From NCBI GenBank assembly GCA_900549525.1, contig UWSJ01000010.1:1-29160 (forward strand): a DNA stretch of 29,160 nt, in the 5' to 3' direction. Made by a program: the position numbers and the translations under genes. The notes beneath the pieces are model-generated. The model saw only the letters and a program-made list of their open reading frames with translations, searched no databases and had not been told where the DNA came from. The first letter of the stretch is position 1; the number at the start of each line of letters is the position of its first letter. The DNA is from an uncultured Coriobacteriaceae bacterium. GTDB taxonomy: Bacteria; Actinomycetota; Coriobacteriia; Coriobacteriales; Atopobiaceae. Shown piece by piece: positions 7,926-14,356 of the stretch.

Positions 7926-7973
7926 TTGGTGACAGCTGTCGTCTCCGGGTATCATTTACGAGTTGCAGATACC
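7926..7973 (+). promoter_or_regulatory. Promoter of the def-fmt-rsmB operon
   Basis: TTGGTG (7926-7931), an 18-bp spacer and TATCAT (7950-7955) form a good sigma-A-type promoter. An inverted repeat GGTATC (7948-7953) / GATACC (7968-7973) overlaps the -10 box and presumed start point and could be an operator. The def start codon is about 40 bp downstream of the presumed transcription start. Confidence 0.6.
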
Positions 7974-8013
7974 TGCGGCTGGCCGCGCGCCGCCGCCAAC
8001 GGATAGGAGCCCC

Positions 8014-8565
8014 ATGAGCGCCGTTACCGACATCGTCCTCGAGCCGGACCCCCGGCTCTCCCAGATGTGCGAGCCCATCGAGAAGGTCGACGGCAAGATT
8101 CGCTCGCTCGCCAAGCGCATGCTCAAGGACATGTACGCGTCCGACGGCTGCGGACTGGCCGCGCCGCAGGTGGGCGAGCTCGTGCGCCTCGTCGTCATCG
8201 ACTGCGACTACGACCCGGACGACGCGCGAACCAAGAACCCCTACGTGCTCGTAAACCCCGAGATCATTACGGCCGACGGTCTGGACCGCCCCTTCAAGGA
8301 GGGCTGTCTGTCGTTCCCGGGCATCTCGGTCGAGGTGTCGCGCCCGAGCCACGTCATCGTGCGCGCCCAGAACCTTGACGGCGACCTTATGCAGTACGAG
8401 GCCGAGAACAACCTCATGGCCGTGTGCCTCCAGCACGAGATCGATCACCTCAACGGCGTGACCATGGTTGACCACCTGCCGCCGATGAAGCGTCTCCAGG
8501 CCCTGCGCGAGTGCGACGCCGCCATCGCTGCCGGTGCCCGCCCCGGCGAGACGACCGTGGAGTAG
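8014..8565 (+). CDS. def: Peptide deformylase
   Basis: A 183-residue metalloenzyme that removes the formyl group from the N-terminal methionine of new proteins at the ribosome. All three family motifs are intact: GCGLAAPQ (residues 45-52), EGCLS (96-100, Cys98 metal ligand) and QHEIDHLNG (about 140-148, His141 and His145 ligands, Glu142 catalytic). The length is normal. ATG 8014 is chosen for the spaced ATAGGAG at 8004-8010; the in-frame region before it overlaps the promoter. It is first gene of an operon with fmt, whose product adds the formyl group that this enzyme removes, with a 9-bp gap between them. Confidence 0.96.
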   Translation: MSAVTDIVLEPDPRLSQMCEPIEKVDGKIRSLAKRMLKDMYASDGCGLAAPQVGELVRLVVIDCDYDPDDARTKNPYVLVNPEIITADGLDRPFKEGCLSFPGISVEVSRPSHVIVRAQNLDGDLMQYEAENNLMAVCLQHEIDHLNGVTMVDHLPPMKRLQALRECDAAIAAGARPGETTVE

Positions 8566-8574
8566 GGAGGCCCC

Positions 8575-9498
8575 ATGCGCGTCATCTTTATGGGCACGCC
8601 CGAGTTTGCCGTGCCCTCGCTTGTCGCCCTGAGCGACGCCTTCGACGTCGTGGCCGTGGTCACGCGTCCCGACGCGGTGCGCAGCCGCGGCAAGAAGCTC
8701 GAACCCAGCCCGGTCAAGGCCTGCGCGCATGAGCGAAGCCTGCCCGTGATCGAGACGAGCCGCATCACACCCGAGGTGCTCGACCAGCTGCGTGCCCTCG
8801 ACGCCGACGTCGTCTGCGTGGCCGCCTTTGGCTGCATCCTGCCCGACACGGTGCTCACGATGTGCCCGCTTGGCTGCGTCAACGTGCACGCGTCGCTGCT
8901 GCCGCGCTGGCGTGGCGCCGCCCCCATCCAGCGGGCGGTGCTGGCCGGAGACGAGCGCGCGGGCGTCTCGATCATGCGCGTGGTCCACGAGCTCGACGCG
9001 GGCGCCTGGTGCGCCCAGGCCTCAACGGAGGTGGCCGACAAGCCCTGCTCCGAGCTCATGGCCGAGCTTGCGAGCCTGGGCGGTGCCACGCTCGTGCATG
9101 CCTTGGGCGATATCGCCGCTGGTACGGAAACCTGGGTGGAGCAGGACGAGACGCTGGTCACGTACGCGCACAAGGTGAACAAGGCCGAGATGCGCCTGGA
9201 CCCGTCTGACGGCATGCTTGCGAACGCCCGGCGCGTCCAGGCCTCGACCGACGCGGCGCCGGCTCGCTGCGTGGTGGCGGACAAGGGCGTGCGCGTCATG
9301 CGGGCAAAGCCGTGCGCGGAGGAAGACCCCGCCGTGCCGGAAGGCTCCGTGCACGCTGCCCGCGGTCGCGTGCTGCTGGGATGCGACGGGGGAGCGTTCG
9401 AGCTCCTCTCCGTCAAGCCTGACGGCAAACGCGAGATGGAGGCGAAGGCGTGGGCCGCGGGCCTGCGCGGCGATTCCCTCACCTGGGAAAGGGCCTAG
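8575..9498 (+). CDS. fmt: Methionyl-tRNA formyltransferase
   Basis: A 307-residue cytosolic enzyme that transfers a formyl group from 10-formyltetrahydrofolate to Met-tRNAfMet for initiation. The N-terminal MRVIFMGTPEFAVPSL and the signature NVHASLLPRWRGAAPIQRA are unmistakable; catalytic residues Asn103, His105 and Asp141 are all present. The C-terminal OB-like tRNA-binding domain runs from about residue 205. Ribosome binding site GTAGGGAGG precedes ATG 8575. It lies between def and rsmB with gaps of 9 and 2 bp, so all three are translationally coupled. Confidence 0.97.
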   Translation: MRVIFMGTPEFAVPSLVALSDAFDVVAVVTRPDAVRSRGKKLEPSPVKACAHERSLPVIETSRITPEVLDQLRALDADVVCVAAFGCILPDTVLTMCPLGCVNVHASLLPRWRGAAPIQRAVLAGDERAGVSIMRVVHELDAGAWCAQASTEVADKPCSELMAELASLGGATLVHALGDIAAGTETWVEQDETLVTYAHKVNKAEMRLDPSDGMLANARRVQASTDAAPARCVVADKGVRVMRAKPCAEEDPAVPEGSVHAARGRVLLGCDGGAFELLSVKPDGKREMEAKAWAAGLRGDSLTWERA

Positions 9499-9500
9499 CG

Positions 9501-10949
9501 ATGGCCGTCGCCAGCCCCGCCCGCGTGACGGCACTCTCACTGCTTGGAGACCAGCGTCGCCGCGCTGGCCATGCGCGTGACCTGCTCCGGGGCGCGCGTG
9601 ACATGCAGACGCTCGGCACGAAGGCGCGTGCGCTCGCGACGAGGCTCGTGCTGGGCGTCAACGTGGCCTCCGGCGAGCTCGACCGGCGCATCGACGCGCT
9701 CGTGACGCGGGCGAACAAGCTCGAGCCGCGCGTGCGCGACGCGCTTCGCCTCGCCGTCTTTGAGCTGCTCTACCTCGACACTCCCCGTCAGGTGGCCGTG
9801 AGCCAGGGGGTCGAGCTCGTTCGGTCTGTGCAGCCGCGGGCGGCTCGCCTGGCCAATGCGGTGCTGCGCCGCGTGGCGGCCGAGCGTCCGGAGGTCGACG
9901 CCGCCAGGGACGCGGTGGCGCGTGCGGCAGCGGGGGAGGCCACGGCCACGGCCGAGGAGCTCTGCCATGCGTCCGGTTATCCCGCGCGGCTCGTTGAGGA
10001 GCTTGCGAGCAGCATCGGGGCGCGCGGCGTGGCTGCGGCCTGTGCCTGCGCGCTCGATCCGGCGCCCGTCTACGTGAGCTGCGGTCGTCCCGGCGACGAC
10101 GCCACGCAGGTTGCGGCAGACCTCGTGGAGGCGGGGCTTGCGCCCGAGCGCGCGGGGCTTCCCGGCTCGTGGCGGCTCGGGCGTCCGGCCGGTCTCGCGA
10201 GGTCGGGACTCGTTGCCTCGTGCGAGGTGGCGGCCGCAGACCTCGCGGCGCAGCTCGTGTGTCGCGTCGCGCTGCCCGCGAGCGGACGCGTGCTCGAGGT
10301 GGGGCAGGGCCGGGGTACCAAGACGCTCCTGCTCGCCCGGACTGCGTCGGACGCAGGCGTGCGCGGTGTGCAGATACGCGGCTGCGAGCTCGTCGAGTCC
10401 AAGGTGCGGGCCACGCGCGACCGTCTTGTGGCGGCGGGCATCGACGGCGTTGCCTCGGCCACCGTCTTTGATGCGCTGCGCCTTGGCGAGACGGACGCGC
10501 TCCCGCCCGCGCTTGCGGGCTCGTTCGAGTCAGTGCTCGTGGACGCGCCCTGCTCCGGCACCGGTACCATGCGCCGCCACCCCGAGATTCCGTGGGCGCT
10601 CCAGCCGTCTGCGCTCGATTCCGACGCCGAAGGCTCGCTCCCGTCGCTGCAGCTGGCAATGTTGCGTGCGGTGTCGTCGCGCGTCGCGCCGGGCGGCTCG
10701 CTCGTCTACGCCACATGCTCCGTTCTCAACGTGGAGAACGAGGGCGTTGTCGCGGCGTTTCTCGCCACCGAGGAGGGACGGGGCTTCGAGCACGCGAGCG
10801 TGCTTGACGCTCCTGGCGTACGGGCGCTTTCCGAGGAGGGGCGCTCCCTTGTCGAAGCGTGGCTGACGGACAGCGGCGCGTTTCGCTCCGTCCCCACGGG
10901 AGGCTCGCACGACGGGCACTTCTGCGCCCGGCTCGTGCGTAGGCGATAA
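9501..10949 (+). CDS. rsmB: 16S rRNA m5C967 methyltransferase RsmB (Sun)
   Basis: A 482-residue S-adenosylmethionine-dependent methyltransferase. The N-terminal NusB-like RNA-binding domain (roughly residues 1-150, with LRLAVFELLYLDTPRQVAVSQGVELV) is followed by a Rossmann domain with motif I VLEVGQGRGTKTLLL. Motif IV VDAPCSGTGTMRRHPE lies near residue 350 and motif VI YATCSVLNVENE near residue 405; the cysteine of the TCS triplet is the usual nucleophile and the PCSGTG cysteine the resolving one. Motif I reads GQGRG where the family usually has GAGPG, a modest variation. ATG 9501 follows fmt by 2 bp. Last gene of the def operon and convergent with the FmdB-like gene. Confidence 0.93.
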   Translation: MAVASPARVTALSLLGDQRRRAGHARDLLRGARDMQTLGTKARALATRLVLGVNVASGELDRRIDALVTRANKLEPRVRDALRLAVFELLYLDTPRQVAVSQGVELVRSVQPRAARLANAVLRRVAAERPEVDAARDAVARAAAGEATATAEELCHASGYPARLVEELASSIGARGVAAACACALDPAPVYVSCGRPGDDATQVAADLVEAGLAPERAGLPGSWRLGRPAGLARSGLVASCEVAAADLAAQLVCRVALPASGRVLEVGQGRGTKTLLLARTASDAGVRGVQIRGCELVESKVRATRDRLVAAGIDGVASATVFDALRLGETDALPPALAGSFESVLVDAPCSGTGTMRRHPEIPWALQPSALDSDAEGSLPSLQLAMLRAVSSRVAPGGSLVYATCSVLNVENEGVVAAFLATEEGRGFEHASVLDAPGVRALSEEGRSLVEAWLTDSGAFRSVPTGGSHDGHFCARLVRRR

Positions 10950-11003
10950 GCACCAAGCACGCGGAGCCCATAGCGCCGGAGCCCTAAAGCCCCGGGCGGG
11001 CTG

Positions 11004-11040
11004 AAAAAAAGAGCGCCTCGGCCGCTAGACCGGGGCGCTC
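11004..11040 (-). terminator. Intrinsic terminator of the FmdB-like gene
   Basis: On the minus strand an 11-bp stem with one G-U pair (11030-11040 with 11011-11021, 8-base loop) is followed by seven Ts (plus-strand A-run 11004-11010). It is a textbook intrinsic terminator for the minus-strand gene ending at 11087. In plus orientation it lacks a T-run but could still slow transcription coming from rsmB. Confidence 0.88.
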
Positions 11041-11086
11041 GAATCTCTTGCGATGTGGTGGCTCACGTTCGGGAGCCGACTCCCAT

Positions 11087-11341
11087 CTACTTGTTGGCGC
11101 AGTGCTCGCAGCTGGCGCAGGCCTCGGGCGCGGGGGCGTTCGTGGCGGCCGTGGAGGCGCTGTTGCCGCGCTGGTCGGTGTTGTAGAAGCCCGAACCCTT
11201 GAACGCGATGCCGCTGGGCTCGAAGACGCGCTCGGCGTCCGCGCCGCAGTCGGGGCAGGTGATGTGCGGGCGCTCCGCCATCGGGTGCTCCACCTCGAAA
11301 ACCTTGCCGCAGCTCACGCACTTGTAGTCGTACCGTGCCAT
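11087..11341 (-). CDS. FmdB-family zinc-ribbon protein
   Basis: An 84-residue small protein of the FmdB/CxxC_CxxC_SSSS regulatory protein family. MARYDYKCVSCGKVFEVEHPM opens with the classic Tyr-x-Tyr-x-Cys-x-x-Cys knuckle (Cys8/Cys11), paired with CPDCG (Cys29/Cys32); FKGSGFYNTD is the conserved family tail. Unusual is a further cluster CASCEHC (Cys75, Cys78, Cys81) at the extreme C-terminus. Start ATG 11341 has a GGAGG ribosome binding site. The gene is a single unit with its own terminator and is divergent from the HAD gene. Members are presumed nucleic acid-binding or regulatory; the actual role is unknown. Confidence 0.85.
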   Translation of the reverse strand: MARYDYKCVSCGKVFEVEHPMAERPHITCPDCGADAERVFEPSGIAFKGSGFYNTDQRGNSASTAATNAPAPEACASCEHCANK

Positions 11342-11478
11342 CGAACGTACCTCCACGCAACCCTCTGGCCGCCGCGCGGCCCTGTGTCTGACCTCCGGCC
11401 GGGACATCCGGCCACAAGGCATTACTTTACCCAAAAGCCGCGTGCGCCCGCCACTGCGGCCGTCGCCTTCCCACAACG

Positions 11479-11484
11479 TATACT
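11479..11484 (+). promoter_or_regulatory. Probable -10 box for the HAD-thiN operon
   Basis: TATACT at 11479-11484, followed directly by GG, lies 47 bp before the HAD gene start. The upstream region has no clear -35 hexamer, so the call rests mainly on the -10 match and its position. Confidence 0.4.
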
Positions 11485-11530
11485 GGACGCGAGACAAACG
11501 CGAGAACACGCAACGACAGGGGAGAGACCA

Positions 11531-12232
11531 ATGGCCAAGATTACGGGTGCCATCTTCGACTGCGACGGAACGCTCATCGACTCGATGCGGATGTGGAACG
11601 GCGCCTTCGGGCATCTGCTCGCCTCGCATGGGCTCGTGGCAACCGATGAGCTCAAAGCCCGCGTGGAGCCCATGACCATCCCCGACGCCTGCGCCGCCAT
11701 CCATGCCGAGATGGGCATCGGCGCAAGCGCTCAGGCGCTCGTCGACGAGCTCGAGGCTCATGTTGAGCACGAGTACGCCACCAACATCGTCGAGATTCCC
11801 GGCGCCCATGCCTTCGTGCAGAGCCTTGCCGACGCGGGCGTGCCCATGATCGTGTGTTCCTCCACCACCTCGAGGCTCGTGCGCGGTGCCCTCAAGATCC
11901 ACGGCCTCGACGGCTACTTCCAGGACGTGCTCTGCACGGCCGAGGTGCGCGACGGGCGCGACAAGGACTTCCCTGACATCTACCTCGAGGGTCTTGAGCG
12001 GCTGGGTACCCCGAAGGACGAGACCTGGGTCTTCGAGGACGCACCGTTTGGCATCCGCACGGCTCGGCGCGCGGGCTTCCACGTGGCGGCCGTCTACAAC
12101 GCGCACGACGGGCGCGACGCCAGCTTCATGCGGGCCTGGGCCGACATCTTCTCGGGCGAGTACGAGTCCATCTCTCTCGACGCCATCCGCATCTTTGACG
12201 ACGAGAACCGCCGTCCCATGCCGGAGGCCTAG
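11531..12232 (+). CDS. HAD-superfamily hydrolase, beta-phosphoglucomutase-like
   Basis: A 233-residue cytosolic phosphatase or phosphomutase of HAD subfamily IA. Motif I is FDCDGTLID (nucleophile Asp10, acid/base Asp12), motif II is the VCSSTTSRLV serine/threonine stretch, the motif III lysine is in GRDKDFPDIYLEGLERLG, and motif IV is VFEDAPFGIRTARRAG. A helical cap domain lies between motifs I and II. Ribosome binding site GGGGAGA precedes ATG 11531. The thiN gene begins 2 bp after its stop, so the pair is translationally coupled. Substrate cannot be read; a role on a phosphorylated sugar or thiamine phosphate is only a context-based guess. Confidence 0.85.
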   Translation: MAKITGAIFDCDGTLIDSMRMWNGAFGHLLASHGLVATDELKARVEPMTIPDACAAIHAEMGIGASAQALVDELEAHVEHEYATNIVEIPGAHAFVQSLADAGVPMIVCSSTTSRLVRGALKIHGLDGYFQDVLCTAEVRDGRDKDFPDIYLEGLERLGTPKDETWVFEDAPFGIRTARRAGFHVAAVYNAHDGRDASFMRAWADIFSGEYESISLDAIRIFDDENRRPMPEA

Positions 12233-12234
12233 CG

Positions 12235-13029
12235 GTGCGCATCCTGCTTGTCGCGGGCTCTCCTTGCCCGAGTTCGTCCGTGCTTGTGCGTTCGCTTGCG
12301 GACGGCGCTGACGTGGTGATGGCGGTCGACCGCGGTGCGGAGGCGTGCCGCGCGGCCGACGTGGTGCCCGACGCCTTTTGCGGCGACGGCGACACCGTGA
12401 GTGCCGAGACGCTCGCATGGGTGCGTTCGGGCGGCCACGAGGCTGGTGGGGCGCAGGGCTGGCAGCCGCCCGTCGCCGCGCACCACGACAGCGTGGCCGC
12501 CCCGGACGCCGCGCTCACCGTGACGCCCGCCGACGACGTGCGCGACGTGCCGGAGATTCGCGGCCTGGACGGGAGACTTGGTGTCCGCATCTTTCCGCCT
12601 GCCAAGTACGACACCGACCTCTCGCTGGGCTTTTCGTGCGCCCGCACGGTTGCCGAGGAGCGCCACGAGGCGCTCGAGGTGACGGTGACGTGCGCGAGTG
12701 GCGGTCGCATGGATCATGCGCTTTCGGTCTTTGGCGTGCTGGCTGCCAACGCCGACCTCGCACCTGTGCTTGTGGAGGACGGCGTGGAGTGCCGTGTCTT
12801 GTCTCCGCGTGGGCGGGACTCGTGGGCGTTTGGGCAGGACAGTGCTGGCAGACACTTCTCGTTTGTGGCGCTTGCCGACGGCACGGTTGTGAGTGAGCGC
12901 GGCATGCGTTGGGAACTCGATCACTTCCGTGTGGATGCCCTGCGCGACCGGGGCATTTCCAACGTCATCGACGCTCCCGATGCGTGCATTATGTGCCACG
13001 AGGGCATTCTCGCGGCGTTTCTCGTGTGA
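12235..13029 (+). CDS. thiN: Thiamine pyrophosphokinase
   Basis: A 264-residue enzyme predicted to convert thiamine plus ATP into thiamine diphosphate. Recognisable elements are AVDRGAEACRAA, the acidic motif GDGDT (residues 50-54, GDFDS in most members), FPPAKYDTDLSLGF (family F-P-x-x-K-D-x-T-D) and GGRMDHALS (156-164). About 45 residues between the first two motifs (roughly 66-112, rich in Ala, Gly, Pro and His) form an insertion longer than in typical ~210-residue members. The start is GTG 12235, 2 bp after the HAD gene. A thiN gene close to rpmB is a common bacterial order. Good confidence; lower for full activity given the altered acidic motif. Confidence 0.85.
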   Translation: MRILLVAGSPCPSSSVLVRSLADGADVVMAVDRGAEACRAADVVPDAFCGDGDTVSAETLAWVRSGGHEAGGAQGWQPPVAAHHDSVAAPDAALTVTPADDVRDVPEIRGLDGRLGVRIFPPAKYDTDLSLGFSCARTVAEERHEALEVTVTCASGGRMDHALSVFGVLAANADLAPVLVEDGVECRVLSPRGRDSWAFGQDSAGRHFSFVALADGTVVSERGMRWELDHFRVDALRDRGISNVIDAPDACIMCHEGILAAFLV

Positions 13030-13070
13030 CGGCGGGTGAAGGGCGTTCGTTGCTGCCGAGCGGTGCCGTC

Positions 13071-13157
13071 GATGCGCGGACGATACGGTAACCGTGCCAC
13101 AGAACGCGGACGTTACGGTAATTATTGACTTGCAGAATTACCGTTTGGCCCGCGCAT
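13071..13157. repeat. Palindromic ACGGTAA element between convergent genes
   Basis: Two direct copies of the ACGGTAA motif (13083-13090 and 13113-13120) and one exact inverted copy TACCGTTT (13139-13146). The central part is a perfect 9-bp palindrome, ACGGTAATT at 13115-13123 and AATTACCGT at 13136-13144, with imperfect outer arms (GCGG/CCGC). Segment 13101-13157 aligns without gaps with 1924-1980: the arms are conserved and the centre is diverged. It sits between thiN and rpmB, which point at each other, so it is not in an obvious promoter position for either. Confidence 0.75.
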
Positions 13158-13200
13158 CGCCCATGCGTTTCCGCCTGGCCCGCCTGAAGACGGCCCAAGG

Positions 13201-13228
13201 CAAAAGAAAAGGGCCGCCGAAGCGACCC
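13201..13228 (-). terminator. Intrinsic terminator of rpmB
   Basis: On the minus strand a 7-bp stem (13222-13228 with 13211-13217, one G-U) capped by a stable TTCG tetraloop is followed by TTTTCTTTTG. It lies about 50 bp past the rpmB stop codon. Confidence 0.88.
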
Positions 13229-13276
13229 TGGCAGTTCATATGAGATGCGCCAACTCGAACGTTGGCACCGCAAGCA

Positions 13277-13465
13277 CTAGGAACGAGCGACCTTGCCAGA
13301 CTTGAGGCAGGTGGTGCAGACGTTCATGCGCTGCTTGTGGCCATCAACCACCACGTGCACGCTCTGGATGTTCGGACGGAACTTGCGGTTGGTGACGCGG
13401 TGCGAGTGGCTGATCGAACGACCGGCAACGGCGTGCTTGCCGCAGATGGCGCAAACCTTAGACAT
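13277..13465 (-). CDS. rpmB: 50S ribosomal protein bL28
   Basis: A 62-residue basic ribosomal protein. MSKVCAICGKHAVAGRSISHSHRVTNRKFRPNI is the conserved bL28 N-terminus, with CxxC at Cys5/Cys8 and a second pair at Cys50/Cys53 (NVCTTCLKSGKV). This is therefore the zinc-binding (C+) version; bacteria that also carry a C- paralogue often switch under zinc limitation. Start ATG 13465 has GGAGG 9 bp upstream. It has its own promoter and terminator and is divergent from the marR-exporter operon. Confidence 0.96.
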   Translation of the reverse strand: MSKVCAICGKHAVAGRSISHSHRVTNRKFRPNIQSVHVVVDGHKQRMNVCTTCLKSGKVARS

Positions 13466-13522
13466 TGTTGAGACCTCCATGTAGCGGCGCTCTCGCAACC
13501 GCCCTCGACGCATAGCCGAACC

Positions 13523-13550
13523 AGAATAGCACAGCTCGCAGTGGTCGCAA
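13523..13550 (-). promoter_or_regulatory. rpmB promoter
   Basis: On the minus strand TTGCGA (13550-13545), a 16-bp spacer and TATTCT (13528-13523). An interrupted inverted repeat (GCACAG...CTGTGC with CGCAG...CTGCG inside, about 13530-13577) surrounds the -35 region and could hold a regulator. Confidence 0.6.
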
Positions 13551-13629
13551 GAGATTTTCTGCGAGATGCTGTGCACGTGGTGTGAAGGATACCCCAAGTT
13601 ATGGATTAAGGGAAATGGGCAAAGCCGGT

Positions 13630-13684
13630 CGGACATACTACCTAACGCTAGAAATTAATACTAGAAAGTACCTAAGCCGGAGGG
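13630..13684 (+). promoter_or_regulatory. AT-rich promoter and candidate MarR operator
   Basis: A short AT-rich island in GC-rich DNA just upstream of the MarR-type gene. TAATAC (13656-13661) is a plausible -10, with GGACAT (13631-13636) a weak -35. A perfect palindrome TACT-AGAA-AGTA (13659-13670) overlaps the -10, and CTAGAAA is repeated at 13648 and 13661. Such dyads overlapping the promoter are typical sites of MarR autorepression; that this protein binds here is inference. GGAGGGGGAG (13679-13688) is the ribosome binding site. Confidence 0.5.
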
Positions 13685-13690
13685 GGAGAG

Positions 13691-14356
13691 ATGGAAGAGT
13701 GCCAGGACGAGAAGGCCGAGGAGACAGGCACGGCCAACAGGAACGAGGGCCACGACGGCTCCGATGAAGAGTTCCGGCTCCTTGCGCGCAATCTCATGGA
13801 ATGTGGGTGCGAACTCGCCAAGTTTAGGCCAAACTACGAGGTGAGCGCGTCGGTCAGGGGGCTCCCAGCGATCATGCGCGAGCTGCTCCGCGCCGAGGGG
13901 GCCTTGTCGCCCGGCGAGCTTGCCCGCCGCACGGGCGTGACGGACGCGCGCATCGCCAACGCTCTGCGCACGCTCGAGGAGCGGGGTTTCGTCGAGCGTC
14001 ACGCCTCGGCCTCGGACCGTCGCCGCGTTGAGGTCGTCGTCACGGAGAAGGGCCGTCAGGACGCGCTCAGGTACGCCAGGGAGGGCGAGTCCTTAGTGAC
14101 AGGCTTTCTCCGCGAGCTGGGCGAGCAGGACGCCCGCGACCTCGTGCGCGTGCTGCGCCGCGTCATCGAGGTCATGGACGCGCGGTCGCGCGAGGGCAGG
14201 AAGGTCGTGCCCACACCTCCGGCGATGGCGGAGGAGTTCATCGGCAAGGACCGCCGGTCGCCCGTCACCAAGGACCGCCGGTCGACCGTCACCAAGGACC
14301 AACAGCCGTTCATCGACAAGGACATTCGGTCGAGCGAGGGGAGGCGGGAAGCGTGA
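13691..14356 (+). CDS. MarR-family transcriptional regulator with repeat tail
   Basis: A 221-residue winged-helix regulator. After an acidic N-terminus come SVRGLPAIMRELLRAEGALSPGELARRTGVTDARIANALRTLEERG (about 55-100, helix-turn-helix) and the wing FVERHASASDRRRVEVVVTEKG with the family Asp-Arg-Arg signature. MarR proteins are dimeric repressors released by small ligands. The C-terminal 45 residues are unusual: an octad starting Lys-Asp (KDRRSPVT, KDRRSTVT, KDQQPFID, KDIRSSEG) is repeated four times from a 24-bp DNA repeat. The stop overlaps the GTG of the first ABC gene by 4 bp, so it likely controls that exporter. Confident for family; the inducer is unknown. Confidence 0.9.
   Translation: MEECQDEKAEETGTANRNEGHDGSDEEFRLLARNLMECGCELAKFRPNYEVSASVRGLPAIMRELLRAEGALSPGELARRTGVTDARIANALRTLEERGFVERHASASDRRRVEVVVTEKGRQDALRYAREGESLVTGFLRELGEQDARDLVRVLRRVIEVMDARSREGRKVVPTPPAMAEEFIGKDRRSPVTKDRRSTVTKDQQPFIDKDIRSSEGRREA
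14246..14338 (+). repeat. 24-bp tandem repeat inside the MarR-type gene
   Basis: Units at 14246-14269 and 14270-14293 differ at one base; units at 14294-14317 and from 14318 are progressively diverged. The period is 8 codons, so copy-number change keeps the reading frame and only lengthens or shortens the protein tail. Confidence 0.8.
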
